A DNA stretch of 44,638 nucleotides. Origin: Clostridia bacterium (GTDB lineage: Bacteria; Bacillota; Clostridia; Christensenellales; Borkfalkiaceae). The position numbers were made by a program, and so were the translations under genes. The notes beneath the pieces are model-generated. The model was not told the DNA's origin, did no database searches, and worked only from the letters and a program-made list of their open reading frames with translations. Where the stretch lies: assembly GCA_017625565.1 (NCBI GenBank), contig JAGAKN010000005.1, positions 1 to 44,638 of the forward strand. Reading direction: 5' to 3'. This document shows, one piece after another, positions 30,541-40,002 of this stretch; position 1 is the stretch's first letter; each line of letters begins with the position of its first letter.

Positions 30541-32276
30541 ACGGAGTTTTACCCCCTAAAAAACCCAAAACGTTCCGTCGAATTATGCATTACGTCGGTC
30601 GGTATCCCCTGGCGTTGACGGGCTCGTTGTTGTTCGCCTTAATTACGGTGACGGCGTCGCTGTTCGTACCCGTGTTCTTCGGGGACGCGATCGATTGTAT
30701 TACGCAGTCGGGGATTGCTTGGGATACATTACGCGCCCTGTTTTGGAAAACGGGGGTTGCGGTGGGGATCGCGTCGCTCGCACAATGGTTAACGAGCCTT
30801 TGCAACAACCGCATTTCTTGCAACGTCGTACGGGATATCCGCAAGGACGCGTTCGCGAAAATCGGCGCGCTTCCGTTGCAGTATATCGACACGCACCCTT
30901 ACGGAGATACGGTGAGCAGGATTATTGCCGACGCCGATCAGTTTTCCGACGGACTTTTGATCGGATTTACGCAGTTTTTTACAGGTTTCATGACGATTTT
31001 GGGTACGATTGCGTTTATGCTGATCACCAATTTCAAAATCGGGTTGATTGTCGTAATCGTCACACCCGTGTCCTTGTTCGTGGCGAAATTTGTGGCGACG
31101 CATACCCATAAATTCTTCAAACAACAAACGCAAACCCGCGGAGAACAAACGGCGTTCGTCGAAGAAGCCGTTTCGGGCTTGAAAACGACCAAAGCCTTTG
31201 CCCACGAAAGCGAAAACGAACGCAAATTTGACGAAATCAACGCTCGGTTGGAAAAGGCGTCTTTCCAAGCGACTTTCTATTCTTCGCTCACCAACCCGTC
31301 CACTCGGTTTGTCAACAATCTCGTGTACGCGATCGTAGCGCTCATCGGCGCGTTGGACGTCGTGCGCGGAGCGTTCACCGTCGGCGGATTGACGAAATTT
31401 TTATCGTATGCAAATCAATACACCAAGCCGTTTAACGAAATTTCGGGCGTGATTACCGAATTAAAGGGCGCGTTTACTTGCGCGTCGCGGATTTTCGAGC
31501 TTTTGGACGCGACTGAAGAAGTTTCCGACCTAGGAAACGAAAGGTTAGAAAAAGTGGACGGGAACGTGACTTTGGAAAACGTAGCCTTTTCGTACGACAA
31601 GGAAAAACGCTTGATCGAGAATTTATCTTTGCAAGTTGAAAAGGGCAAGCGTGTGGCAATCGTCGGCAGGACGGGTAGCGGAAAAACGACGCTCATCAAT
31701 TTATTGATGCGGTTTTACGACGTAGACCAAGGGGGGGTATTCGTCGAAGGACGGGACGTGCGCGCAGTCACACGGAAATCCTTACGACAAAACTACGGCA
31801 TGGTATTGCAGGAAACGTGGTTGAAAAAAGGTACGGTACGGGAGAATTTAAAGCTCGGTAATCCCGATTGTACGGACGAAGAAATGTACAAGGCGACGAA
31901 AGCGTCGCACGCGCACGGGTTTATCAAGCGCTTGGAAAAGGGCTATGACACGGTTTTGACGGGTGGAGAGTTGTCCGAAGGACAAAAGCAACTGCTTTGT
32001 ATCGCGCGGATTATGTTGACGCAACCGTCGATGTTGATTTTAGACGAAGCGACTTCGTCGATCGACACGCGTACGGAACGGAAGATTAGTGACGCATTTT
32101 CGAAATTGATGGAAGGCAGAACGTCGTTTATCGTCGCGCACAGATTGTCCACCATCGTCAACGCGGATTGTATTTTGGTCATGGATGCAGGTCGCGTCGT
32201 CGAACAGGGTACGCATAAGGAACTGCTACAAAAAGGCGGTGCGTACGCGCAGTTATACAACGGACAGTTTGCGTAA
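30537..32276 (+). CDS. Heterodimeric ABC exporter, catalytic subunit
   Basis: 579 aa exporter half. Walker A GRTGSGKTT, Walker B MLILDEATSSID with the catalytic glutamate intact, and signature LSEGQKQL, where the usual LSGGQ has one glycine replaced by glutamate. That altered signature would face the partner's degenerate Walker site, while the partner's normal signature completes the active site, matching the asymmetric exporter model. AAGGGGGTG lies before ATG 30537, which overlaps the previous stop (ATGA). Confidence 0.94.
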   Translation: MNGVLPPKKPKTFRRIMHYVGRYPLALTGSLLFALITVTASLFVPVFFGDAIDCITQSGIAWDTLRALFWKTGVAVGIASLAQWLTSLCNNRISCNVVRDIRKDAFAKIGALPLQYIDTHPYGDTVSRIIADADQFSDGLLIGFTQFFTGFMTILGTIAFMLITNFKIGLIVVIVTPVSLFVAKFVATHTHKFFKQQTQTRGEQTAFVEEAVSGLKTTKAFAHESENERKFDEINARLEKASFQATFYSSLTNPSTRFVNNLVYAIVALIGALDVVRGAFTVGGLTKFLSYANQYTKPFNEISGVITELKGAFTCASRIFELLDATEEVSDLGNERLEKVDGNVTLENVAFSYDKEKRLIENLSLQVEKGKRVAIVGRTGSGKTTLINLLMRFYDVDQGGVFVEGRDVRAVTRKSLRQNYGMVLQETWLKKGTVRENLKLGNPDCTDEEMYKATKASHAHGFIKRLEKGYDTVLTGGELSEGQKQLLCIARIMLTQPSMLILDEATSSIDTRTERKISDAFSKLMEGRTSFIVAHRLSTIVNADCILVMDAGRVVEQGTHKELLQKGGAYAQLYNGQFA

Positions 32277-32310
32277 TCCTTAAACCCTACGAAAACACGC
32301 TGTTTGGCAA

Positions 32311-32340
32311 GTCATAACTCTTTCTCTTTCATCATATACT
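32311..32340 (+). promoter_or_regulatory. Sigma-E-like promoter of yqfCD
   Basis: GTCATAA (32311-32317), 15-base spacer, CATATACT (32333-32340) is close to the sigma-E pattern (-35 KMATATT, -10 CATACAnT). It fits mother-cell expression of the next two sporulation genes. Inference from consensus. Confidence 0.55.
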
Positions 32341-32364
32341 AACGAACGGGAGAGAAAGAAAAAA

Positions 32365-32646
32365 ATGCGGTTTTACGAAGAGATTTTTAAGAATACGGAC
32401 GGCGTAGCCTTTGCGCGGTGTACCGTCGTACCCAACGGTGGCGGATACTTCGAAGGCGTGAAATCGGTGGGAGATTTTTCGTCCGAACGCATCGTCGTAT
32501 ACTTTCCAAAGGTAACCGTCGAAGTAGAAGGGGTGGAGCTCTCTATCAAAAAATACTACGACGGAGATTTGCAAATTTCGGGGAAAATTTTGGCGTGGAA
32601 ACTCTCGGAAAGCGGACTTTTGCGCGGAGAGAATCAAGAAAAATGA
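32365..32646 (+). CDS. yqfC: YabP/YqfC family sporulation protein
   Basis: 93 aa beta-rich protein of the YabP/YqfC family, expressed in the mother cell during sporulation. Visible features are the strand-rich FEGVKSVGDFSSERIVVYFPK and the C-terminal VEGVELSIKKYYDGDLQISGKI with the small-protein end. Immediately followed, with a 4-base overlap, by yqfD, the standard pairing. The molecular role of the family is poorly known. Confidence 0.87.
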   Translation: MRFYEEIFKNTDGVAFARCTVVPNGGGYFEGVKSVGDFSSERIVVYFPKVTVEVEGVELSIKKYYDGDLQISGKILAWKLSESGLLRGENQEK

Positions 32647-33569
32647 ACGGTTTTTTAGGGAATTTCCGCGAAAAAATATGCATCGAAGGGACTATGCCCG
32701 AGCGCGCGTTGTTGCGTTTAAGAAAAGCAGGGATTGCCGTCTACAACGTGAAAAAAACGGCGAAAAATCAAATTCAATTTCGCGTAAAGAAAAAAGATAG
32801 CGAAAAAGTTTTTGCAATTTATCCAAATGTGTGCTATAATAGAACCGAATATTCCCCGTACGTCGCCCGAAAAATGGGCGCGGTTGGGCTTGGGAAACCG
32901 ATAGAAACCTTGAAAAAACGCGTGGGGTTGTTGCTCGGTGGCTGTTTGTTTTTCGGGCTCGTAAACTACGCGGACGCGTTCGTGTTCGACGTAGAGATTG
33001 TCGGGGAGCAAGCGTATAAAAGGGAAGCGGTTGCGGTGCTGGAAGAAAACGGGCTAAAGCCCTTTTCGACGTATAAAAAGGATCGCGTGGATTTGGTCTG
33101 CGCGCAACTGCTTGCTTTGGAGGACGTGGAATATTGCTCGGTACGCAAATTCGGCGGACGCATCGTCGTGGAAATCCGCACGACGGATTTTTCTAAACCG
33201 CGCTATATCGACGGGGATATGTTGGCGAGCCGTAGCGGTACACTCCTTTCGATCACGGCGCTCCGCGGAACGACGTTAAAGCGCGCGGGGGACGAAATAA
33301 AGGCAGGCGAAACGCTAGTTGGCGGTTGGTTTTTGTCGCCGACGGACGAAGAAAAACGGGTACGCGTGCAACCCATCGCGCGGGCGCGTATTGCCTGCAC
33401 GTACGAAACGGATTTGGCTACGGAAAGCGCGGAACAAGCGTTTGCAGAAGCGTATTTGGCTTTGGGATTATCCGATCGCGACGAGATCGTCAAGAAAGAA
33501 ATTACAGACAACAACGGGTTGTTTCACGTGAAAATAGAGTATACAGTCGTGCAAACGATGAACGTATAA
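32643..33569 (+). CDS. yqfD: Sporulation protein YqfD
   Basis: 308 aa. N-terminal soluble part (MNGFLGNFREKICIEGTMPE), one membrane span near residue 95 (VGLLLGGCLFFGLVNYA), then an extracytoplasmic beta-rich region with VEIVGEQAYKREAVAVLEENG and the family DGDMLASRSGTLLSITALRGT. The start at 32643 overlaps the yqfC stop. YqfD is conserved in spore formers and sigma-E controlled in Bacillus. Role unresolved. Confidence 0.9.
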   Translation: MNGFLGNFREKICIEGTMPERALLRLRKAGIAVYNVKKTAKNQIQFRVKKKDSEKVFAIYPNVCYNRTEYSPYVARKMGAVGLGKPIETLKKRVGLLLGGCLFFGLVNYADAFVFDVEIVGEQAYKREAVAVLEENGLKPFSTYKKDRVDLVCAQLLALEDVEYCSVRKFGGRIVVEIRTTDFSKPRYIDGDMLASRSGTLLSITALRGTTLKRAGDEIKAGETLVGGWFLSPTDEEKRVRVQPIARARIACTYETDLATESAEQAFAEAYLALGLSDRDEIVKKEITDNNGLFHVKIEYTVVQTMNV

Positions 33570-33585
33570 AAACGGAGGAAAATCA

Positions 33586-34614
33586 TTGTCAAACGTTAAA
33601 AAGACAACGGAAACGGTGGACGCGAAGTCTTTGGACAGGCTCTCGCGGGTTTTGGGCACGTTCGACGAAAATTTGAATTTTTTAGGACGGGAGCTCCATC
33701 TCGTCGCGTACGTCGACGGGGTAAAAATCCGTTTGGAAGGCAAGCAGGAAGATGTGGCGCTCGGAAAACAGGCGTTGACGGCGCTCATTACGCTTGCGGA
33801 AACGGGAGAAACGTTAGATACGGGACGGGTAGCCTATTGTATCGAGCTTGCCCGCGAAGGTAGAGCGGAAGAAATCGAAGTTTTAGACGAAGGCGTCGTA
33901 GCGATTACGGCGCGCGGAAAACAAATCAAGTGCAAGACGGTTGGGCAAAAGGCGTACGTAGACGCAATCAAACGTAATACCGTGGTGTTCGGCGTCGGAC
34001 CTGCCGGTACGGGGAAAACCTATCTTGCCGTGTGCATGGCGGTTTCCGCGTTCAAGAGTAAGCAGGTTGAGAAGATTATACTCACCCGTCCCGCGGTAGA
34101 AGCGGGGGAAAAGCTCGGGTTCTTGCCAGGGGATTTGCAGACGAAAGTCGATCCTTACTTGCGCCCTTTGTACGACGCTTTGCAGGAGCTTTTGGGTTTG
34201 GAAACGTATGGGAAGTTGATGGAGCGTGGCGCGATCGAAGTCGCTCCGTTGGCGTATATGCGTGGTAGGACGTTGTCCAACGCGTTTATTATTTTGGACG
34301 AAGCGCAAAACACGACGAAGGAACAAATGAAGATGTTCCTAACGCGTATGGGCGAAGGCAGTAAAACGGTGGTGACGGGCGACGTCACGCAAATTGATTT
34401 GGATGGAAAAGCGAGTGGGCTTGTCCATGCAACAAAGATTTTGGAAGACGTGGAAGGGATCGCGGTTTGTAAATTGACGTCGAAAGACGTCGTAAGACAT
34501 CCGCTGGTTATGCGGATTATCCGCGCGTACGAAAAGGATACGGAACGGACGGAGAAACACAAACGTCCGCGTCCGACGGGAAAAGACCGTGTGAACGGCA
34601 CGGAAGGAGAGTGA
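33586..34614 (+). CDS. phoH: PhoH-like ATPase
   Basis: 342 aa. An N-terminal KH-like region (LGRELHLVAYVDGVKIRLEG) precedes the PhoH P-loop domain with Walker A GPAGTGKTYLAV, the motif RPAVEAGEKLGFLPGD and Walker B FIILDEAQNTT. PhoH proteins are linked to RNA metabolism together with YbeY, which lies two genes downstream. It starts at TTG 33586 with GGAGG at 33574-33579. Part of the yqfC-to-recO chain. Confidence 0.94.
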   Translation: MSNVKKTTETVDAKSLDRLSRVLGTFDENLNFLGRELHLVAYVDGVKIRLEGKQEDVALGKQALTALITLAETGETLDTGRVAYCIELAREGRAEEIEVLDEGVVAITARGKQIKCKTVGQKAYVDAIKRNTVVFGVGPAGTGKTYLAVCMAVSAFKSKQVEKIILTRPAVEAGEKLGFLPGDLQTKVDPYLRPLYDALQELLGLETYGKLMERGAIEVAPLAYMRGRTLSNAFIILDEAQNTTKEQMKMFLTRMGEGSKTVVTGDVTQIDLDGKASGLVHATKILEDVEGIAVCKLTSKDVVRHPLVMRIIRAYEKDTERTEKHKRPRPTGKDRVNGTEGE

Positions 34615-34620
34615 CGAAAG

Positions 34621-36132
34621 ATGGCAACGAAAAAATTCGGTTCGGAATGGACAAGATCCACGATGATGAAGAGTGCTTTATTGTTTTTTGTGCATTTTTT
34701 GATCTTGGTGGTAATCATTGCAGGGTTAATTTTAGAAGATAAGTTCTCCGATTTACGGGGGCATATGAAAGCGTACGGTGCGGATTACTTATACGCGTTG
34801 TTCTGCTTGTTCTTATTGATCGGGATTACGTATTTTTATTTCCTGTTCGAAAACAAGGAATTATTGCAGAGCGGTAAAACCATAGCGTTGCTGTTTACCG
34901 TGTTGGAATTGTACTTCGTACTCGCTTGGTTAATCGGCGAAAAAATCAATATTTACGCGCGCCCCGTGGCGTTTGTTGCGCTTATGATTTTCGTCTTGCT
35001 CGGTAGACGGGAAGCGATTTTTATGAACATCATCAGCGCGTTGCTCGTGTTTGTAATCGACACCTTTTCGGGTTCGAATTCTTCGGTGACGGAATACTAC
35101 TCGTCGCTCATCATCTCGTTCTCGGCAGGAATGATTGCAATTTTCTTCTGTAGCAAGGCGCGCACCCGTTTCCACGTCGTTTTGATCGGGATCTTAATCG
35201 TCGTTCCGATCGACTTGATTTTGTTTTTGTTAGAGCTTTCGGCGTTGATTGAAGGCACGGCGGGTTCGGTAGGGTTATCCCCCTTTGAAAGCGTGATGAA
35301 ACACTTGGGCTACGGCTTGTTTGGTGGGGTTATGTCTACCGTCATCTTCTTGGCACTTTTACCGATTTTCGAGAGTATATTCAATCGCTTGACGGCGTTT
35401 CGACTTCGAGAATTGACTAGTTCTGATGCAAAGATTTTGCGGAAGTTGAAAGAAGAAGCGCCAGGGACGTATAACCATTCTATGGTCGTGGCGCAACTTG
35501 CGGAAGCGAGCGCGGCGGCGATCGGCGAAAACGTGGACTATGCGCGTGCGGCGGCGCTGTATCACGACGTCGGGAAATTGCATTATCCCGAACATTTCAC
35601 GGAAAATCAAGGCGAATACAATTTGCACGACGAACTCACGCCCGAACTTTCCGCGGACATTATCCGTTCGCACGCGAAAGACGGGTATACGTTGATTAAA
35701 GCTAGGCACTTGCCCGATTTCTTTGCCGACGTTGCTATGCAACATCACGGTACGATGCCCATTCGCTATTTCTATGCGAAAGCTTTGAAAATGACGGACG
35801 GGGAGTTGAATATTGAAGATTTCTCTTATCTCGGCCCCAAACCCCAAACGAAAATTGCGGCGATTATCATGATTGCGGACGCTTCGGAGGCGGCGGTGCG
35901 CGCGGTGGGTGCGCGCAACCCAGAACAAGCGGAAAAAGCCATTCGCGCCGTGATTGAAGAACGTATGGATCTCGAACAGTTCTCGGAATGCGACATTACG
36001 ATGGCGGATTTGACGAAGATTAGGCAAGCGCTCGTCAATGCGTTGACGGGGGTATACCATCACCGCATCAAATACCCCAACATCAAATACAGGCATACGG
36101 AAAACGGTACGAAAGGGGAAACGAATGAGTAA
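34621..36132 (+). CDS. HD-domain membrane phosphodiesterase (PgpH/YqfF), lacking the extracellular domain
   Basis: 503 aa. The cytoplasmic HD domain has TYNHSMVVAQLAE, ALYHDVGKLHYPEHF, and HAKDGYTLIKARHLP, the metal-binding set of cyclic-di-AMP phosphodiesterases of the 7TM-HD class. Before it lie about seven or eight membrane spans. Canonical PgpH is about 700 residues with a large extracellular 7TMR-HDED domain between span 1 and span 2; here only about 25 residues (EDKFSDLRGHMKAYG) separate them. So it keeps catalysis but has lost the sensor. It overlaps ybeY by 8 bases. Confidence 0.92.
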   Translation: MATKKFGSEWTRSTMMKSALLFFVHFLILVVIIAGLILEDKFSDLRGHMKAYGADYLYALFCLFLLIGITYFYFLFENKELLQSGKTIALLFTVLELYFVLAWLIGEKINIYARPVAFVALMIFVLLGRREAIFMNIISALLVFVIDTFSGSNSSVTEYYSSLIISFSAGMIAIFFCSKARTRFHVVLIGILIVVPIDLILFLLELSALIEGTAGSVGLSPFESVMKHLGYGLFGGVMSTVIFLALLPIFESIFNRLTAFRLRELTSSDAKILRKLKEEAPGTYNHSMVVAQLAEASAAAIGENVDYARAAALYHDVGKLHYPEHFTENQGEYNLHDELTPELSADIIRSHAKDGYTLIKARHLPDFFADVAMQHHGTMPIRYFYAKALKMTDGELNIEDFSYLGPKPQTKIAAIIMIADASEAAVRAVGARNPEQAEKAIRAVIEERMDLEQFSECDITMADLTKIRQALVNALTGVYHHRIKYPNIKYRHTENGTKGETNE

Positions 36133-36607
36133 ATTCCGCATTGATTGCGACGGGGAAGAATTCCCCGAAGAAAACGTCCGCGCGTTGGAGCGGGCGATGG
36201 ACGGATTCGTAGAAACGGATATCACGCTCGCGGTGGAATTCGCGTTCGTGGACGCAGAAGAAATTCGGCGTTTAAACCGAGAACTCCGCGCGACGGACAA
36301 AGTGACGGACGTGTTGAGTTTTCCGACGCTCGACGGGATCAAGGGTAAAGCGATTTCCGCGAAAGATTACCCGTTTGAAATCGACGAGAACGGAGATTTG
36401 TTGATCGGTTCGATTGCCGTATGTTGCGATCGCGCCAAGGAACAAGCGGAAGAATACGGACATTCCTATACAAGGGAGTTGCACTACTTGCTTGTGCACG
36501 GGATATTGCATTGTTTGGGATACGATCATATGACGGACGACGAGAAAGCGGAAATGCGCGAACAAGAAGAGAAGATTTTGGGCACGCTCGGGATTACGAG
36601 AGATTGA
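36125..36607 (+). CDS. ybeY: Endoribonuclease YbeY (16S rRNA maturation)
   Basis: 160 aa, the usual size. The zinc-binding triad is in HGILHCLGYDH (H-x3-H-x5-H), and the earlier substrate region TDKVTDVLSFP is typical. It acts in 3' maturation of 16S rRNA and ribosome quality control. Lies between yqfF and era as in other Firmicutes; dgkA and cdd, often between ybeY and era, are missing here. Confidence 0.96.
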   Translation: MSKFRIDCDGEEFPEENVRALERAMDGFVETDITLAVEFAFVDAEEIRRLNRELRATDKVTDVLSFPTLDGIKGKAISAKDYPFEIDENGDLLIGSIAVCCDRAKEQAEEYGHSYTRELHYLLVHGILHCLGYDHMTDDEKAEMREQEEKILGTLGITRD

Positions 36608-36630
36608 CGAAGGAAGGAGTTTTTGGAATT

Positions 36631-37524
36631 ATGAGAAGCGGATACGTAGCCGTAATCGGCAGAGCAAACGCAGGAAAGAGCACGCTTATCAACGTGTTGG
36701 TCGGGGAAAAAGTTTCCATTGTTTCCCCGAAACCGCAAACGACACGGGATCGGATTTTGGGGGTATTGACGGAGAACGATTATCAAATCGTGTTCGTGGA
36801 CACCCCGGGGATTTATAAGGCGAGAAACGCGCTTACCGATATGATGATGCGTACGACGGACACTAGCGCGAAATCGGTGGATTTCATTTTGTTCGTACTC
36901 GACGGGCACGAAGGGGTGAAAGAAGAAGATTTCGAGTTGATTCAAAAATACAAAGCGTTGGGCTTACCCATGGCGGTGGCGTATACGAAAATCGATATTA
37001 TGCCCAAGGAGAATATTCCCTTGGACATGGCGAAATTCTCGGATGCGGACTTGGATTTGGACGTGTTCCCCGTTTCGGCAAGAAAGGGCAAAAATATCCG
37101 TCCGTTGAAGGAGTTTTTAGCGCAAAAAATGCCCGAAGGCGAGAAAGTATTCGAGCGGGATATCGTTTCGGATAAGAGTGAGCGGTTTATGATTTCGGAA
37201 ATCATGCGCGAGAAGATATTACTCAAATTCGACAAGGAAATTCCGCACGGGATTGCGATCGTCATCAACACCTTTCAACTCCAAGACAACGGCGTGTACG
37301 ATATCAATTTGGATATCGTTTGCGAACGGGCAAACCACAAGGCAATTTTGATCGGAAAGCAAGGTAAGGCGATCAAAGAAGTTTCGTCGTTTGCACGGCA
37401 AGATATGGAGAAATTTTTGGACGCGAAAGTATTTCTCACCACCTACGTAAAAGTCAAAGAAGATTGGCGTGATAAGCCGAATTTGTTGCGCGAATACGGC
37501 TATGAAGAGTTAAAGGGCGAATAA
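36631..37524 (+). CDS. era: GTPase Era
   Basis: 297 aa. The GTPase domain shows G1 GRANAGKST, G3 DTPG and G5 SARKG; the G4 position reads TKID instead of NKxD, a mild variation. The C-terminal KH domain contains ILIGKQGKAIKEVSSFARQD, which binds the 3' end of 16S rRNA. Era assists 30S assembly. GAAGGAG precedes ATG 36631; the longer upstream frame is discarded. Confidence 0.96.
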   Translation: MRSGYVAVIGRANAGKSTLINVLVGEKVSIVSPKPQTTRDRILGVLTENDYQIVFVDTPGIYKARNALTDMMMRTTDTSAKSVDFILFVLDGHEGVKEEDFELIQKYKALGLPMAVAYTKIDIMPKENIPLDMAKFSDADLDLDVFPVSARKGKNIRPLKEFLAQKMPEGEKVFERDIVSDKSERFMISEIMREKILLKFDKEIPHGIAIVINTFQLQDNGVYDINLDIVCERANHKAILIGKQGKAIKEVSSFARQDMEKFLDAKVFLTTYVKVKEDWRDKPNLLREYGYEELKGE

Positions 37525-37593
37525 CCCCTGCGCAAAGTCGCGTATAAAAACGTCTCCAAATCCCAAAATAGGTTTTAAGGGGAGGGGAAAGCA

Positions 37594-37707
37594 ATGCGTG
37601 ATAAGAGCAATGAAAATGGCGCGGCAAAAATGGCGTGGGAACTCTTTGAAAAGACGGGCAGTATCAGTTATTATATGTTGTACTACGATCTGATACGGAA
37701 AAAGTAA
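37594..37707 (+). CDS. yqzL: YqzL family small protein (37 aa)
   Basis: The core KMAWELFEKTGSISYYML matches YqzL (TWNVFKQTGSIETYLL in Bacillus), a tiny protein always found between era and recO. GGGGAGGGG upstream of ATG 37594 gives a good ribosome binding site. Function unknown. The position between era and recO is the strongest support. Confidence 0.85.
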   Translation: MRDKSNENGAAKMAWELFEKTGSISYYMLYYDLIRKK

Positions 37708-37728
37708 AGAAAAAGGCTTGGAAAGACA

Positions 37729-38463
37729 ATGGAAATCAAGACGGAAGCGGTGGTTTTACAAACGGTCGATTATAAAGATAACGACAAATTGTTGACGCTG
37801 TTTTCGCCTGCGTTGGGAAAGATTACGGCAGGAATTCGCGGTGTAAAAAAGCCGAAAGCAAAGCTTGCGTTTGCGGCGCAACCCTTTTGCTTTGCGGAAT
37901 ACGTTTTGGCGGAAAAAAGCGGTAGATATACCGTCACGTCGGCGTATTTACACGAAAGTTTCTTTTCCCTGCGCACCGACCTTGTACGCTTTTATTCCGC
38001 GTGTGTGGCGGCGGAAGTGTGCCTTGCGATTTTACCCGAAAACGAAGTTTACGACGGGTTGTTTATCGGGTATATCGAGTGTTTAAAGGCGCTTTCTCTC
38101 GCCGAAGAAGACGCTTGCGACGCGCTAATCGGGTTTATTTTGATCGCGCTTCGAGAGAGCGGTTATCCCATCGACTTGGGGCTTTGGGAAGAGTGCGATG
38201 GCGACGTGGGAGATCGGCTTTGGTTTGATTTTTCGGACGGGAGGTTTACGACGTTCGAACGCCTCGCCCAAGGCGAACGCGCTAGCGTTTGTACCTACCA
38301 AGTTTTGCGCAAATGCGCCGGTTTAACCTTTCGGGAAGCGGAAACGAAAGGGGGTAGAAAACGCGCGTTGCGGTTATTAAGGGCTTACCTTGCAGAAAAG
38401 ACGGACGCTCCATTTGAAAATTTGGGCGAATTGATTAGGCTGTACGAAGAAGACGACGCCTAA
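37729..38463 (+). CDS. recO: DNA repair protein RecO
   Basis: 244 aa. N-terminal OB fold (KTEAVVLQTVDYKDNDKLLTLF) with KITAGIRGVKKPKAKLA, then the helical domain. It loads RecA on SSB-coated DNA in the RecFOR pathway. The zinc-finger cysteines of some RecO proteins are not evident. It starts 21 bases after yqzL and is the last gene of the classic block. Confidence 0.94.
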   Translation: MEIKTEAVVLQTVDYKDNDKLLTLFSPALGKITAGIRGVKKPKAKLAFAAQPFCFAEYVLAEKSGRYTVTSAYLHESFFSLRTDLVRFYSACVAAEVCLAILPENEVYDGLFIGYIECLKALSLAEEDACDALIGFILIALRESGYPIDLGLWEECDGDVGDRLWFDFSDGRFTTFERLAQGERASVCTYQVLRKCAGLTFREAETKGGRKRALRLLRAYLAEKTDAPFENLGELIRLYEEDDA

Positions 38464-38489
38464 CGGAAAAAAAGAAAAAAGGAAAATTT

Positions 38490-39983
38490 ATGGCAAGAAC
38501 AGCAAAAAAACAGGAAGTGACACCCGTAGTCACGCGCGCGGAAAAGAAAGACGCGACAAAGAATTTGATACGGGAATTTTTACAAAAACAAGCGTATAAA
38601 CACAACGATTTGATCGACAACGTTGCGAAAACGTATACCGAGCGCTACGCCGGCGAAGATACCGAAAATATCAACGACGTCAAAGGGCGTGTTGGTTCGG
38701 TACTCGACATCATGAAAAAGGACGGCGACGTACTGTTCGAAGGGGGCGTGTACGCGTTGAAAGCGGAAGAAAAGCCTAAAAAAGCAACGAGAAAGACCAA
38801 GAAATCGGTGGAAGAAACTACCGAAAACAAAACGGAAGAAACACCGAAAAAAGCAGTAAAACGCGCGAAGAAACAATCGAAACCCGTTGAAGAAACAAAG
38901 GTGGAAGAAAAGGGCGAAGGCGTTCCGCCTGCGCCGTTGCAACCGATTGCGCCCGTCGCGCCGATTACGCCCGACGTTGCCCCCGAACCGATCCCCGAAA
39001 AGCCTAAAAAACGGGGTAGAAAGAGCAAGGCGGAAACGACGGAAAAACCGCTTGAAAACAAGATAGAAGAAGTGGTAGAACAACCGCAATCGCTTGCGGA
39101 AGAAAAAGCGGAAGAAAGCACGGTGGAACAATCCCAAGAACCATCCAAAACCGAGCCTGCGCTTACCCCGAAAGCGGAAGAAAGCCCCAAGGGTACGTTG
39201 ATGGATATGAGCTTTTTATTCGGCGATCCGAAAGCAAAACTCACGGCAAAACCTAAGGTTGAAAAAACCGAAAAGAAAGAAGAAACATCGACGGTAAGGG
39301 CGGTAAAAGAAGAAAAAGCCAACGAACCGCAAAAGGAAAAACCCGTTCAAACGATAGAGAAAACGTCCACGCCTACCCGCAAAGTTGCTCGCGAGAGCGT
39401 ACGAAAACCGAAAGCCCCCGTAGGCAAAGCGTTGACGGCAGACGAGAAGTTAAAGGAGGCGTTCCTAAAGCGTATGCGCCAGCTCGGCGGAGATTATTTC
39501 GAGTATTATTCGGTGTATTTGCTGGAGAAATACTCCCGTCGAAACGGTAGACGCTTGGAGGGCTTGAAAATTACGGGTGGCGATCACGACGGTGGGATTG
39601 ACGGCGAGATTGAGTTGACCGATCGGTTTGGATTTAAAGAAACCATCTACATACAGTCGAAGAATTGGAACCCCGACAAGGGTGACGAGAAACTGTGGGT
39701 GGTGGGCGAAACGCTGGTGCAACAGTTTATCGGCGCTTGCGTATGCAGACAATCCAAAGACGGAAAACAACATTGTCGTGGGATTTTCATTACGACGTCC
39801 CGTTTCACGCCCGAAGCGCAACGTATGCTCGACGATATGTCCGACAAAGTCGTTGGGTACGACGGCAACGAGCTTTACGAAACGGCAAAGGAATGCGAAT
39901 TCGGTTTGGTAAAGAAAAACGGGGAGTGGGTTTTGGACGAAGAACTGTTGAGTGGAACAAAAGCATTCTTTCAAATGAAATAA
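38490..39983 (+). CDS. Mrr-like restriction endonuclease-fold protein with long charged linker
   Basis: 497 aa. Residues about 20-95 look like a winged-helix domain (KNLIREFLQKQAYKHNDLID, RVGSVLDIMKKDGDVLFEGG). Residues about 95-310 are a low-complexity linker rich in Lys, Glu, Pro and Thr. The C-terminal part has the Mrr PD-(D/E)xK core: GGDHDGGIDGEIEL followed by IYIQSKNW (the D and QxK residues), and FITTSRFTPEA. It may cleave modified or foreign DNA or act in repair. It follows recO by 26 bases in the housekeeping operon and ends with a strong terminator. Confidence 0.82.
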   Translation: MARTAKKQEVTPVVTRAEKKDATKNLIREFLQKQAYKHNDLIDNVAKTYTERYAGEDTENINDVKGRVGSVLDIMKKDGDVLFEGGVYALKAEEKPKKATRKTKKSVEETTENKTEETPKKAVKRAKKQSKPVEETKVEEKGEGVPPAPLQPIAPVAPITPDVAPEPIPEKPKKRGRKSKAETTEKPLENKIEEVVEQPQSLAEEKAEESTVEQSQEPSKTEPALTPKAEESPKGTLMDMSFLFGDPKAKLTAKPKVEKTEKKEETSTVRAVKEEKANEPQKEKPVQTIEKTSTPTRKVARESVRKPKAPVGKALTADEKLKEAFLKRMRQLGGDYFEYYSVYLLEKYSRRNGRRLEGLKITGGDHDGGIDGEIELTDRFGFKETIYIQSKNWNPDKGDEKLWVVGETLVQQFIGACVCRQSKDGKQHCRGIFITTSRFTPEAQRMLDDMSDKVVGYDGNELYETAKECEFGLVKKNGEWVLDEELLSGTKAFFQMK

Positions 39984-40002
39984 CGCGCGTGCGCGTAAGA
40001 AC

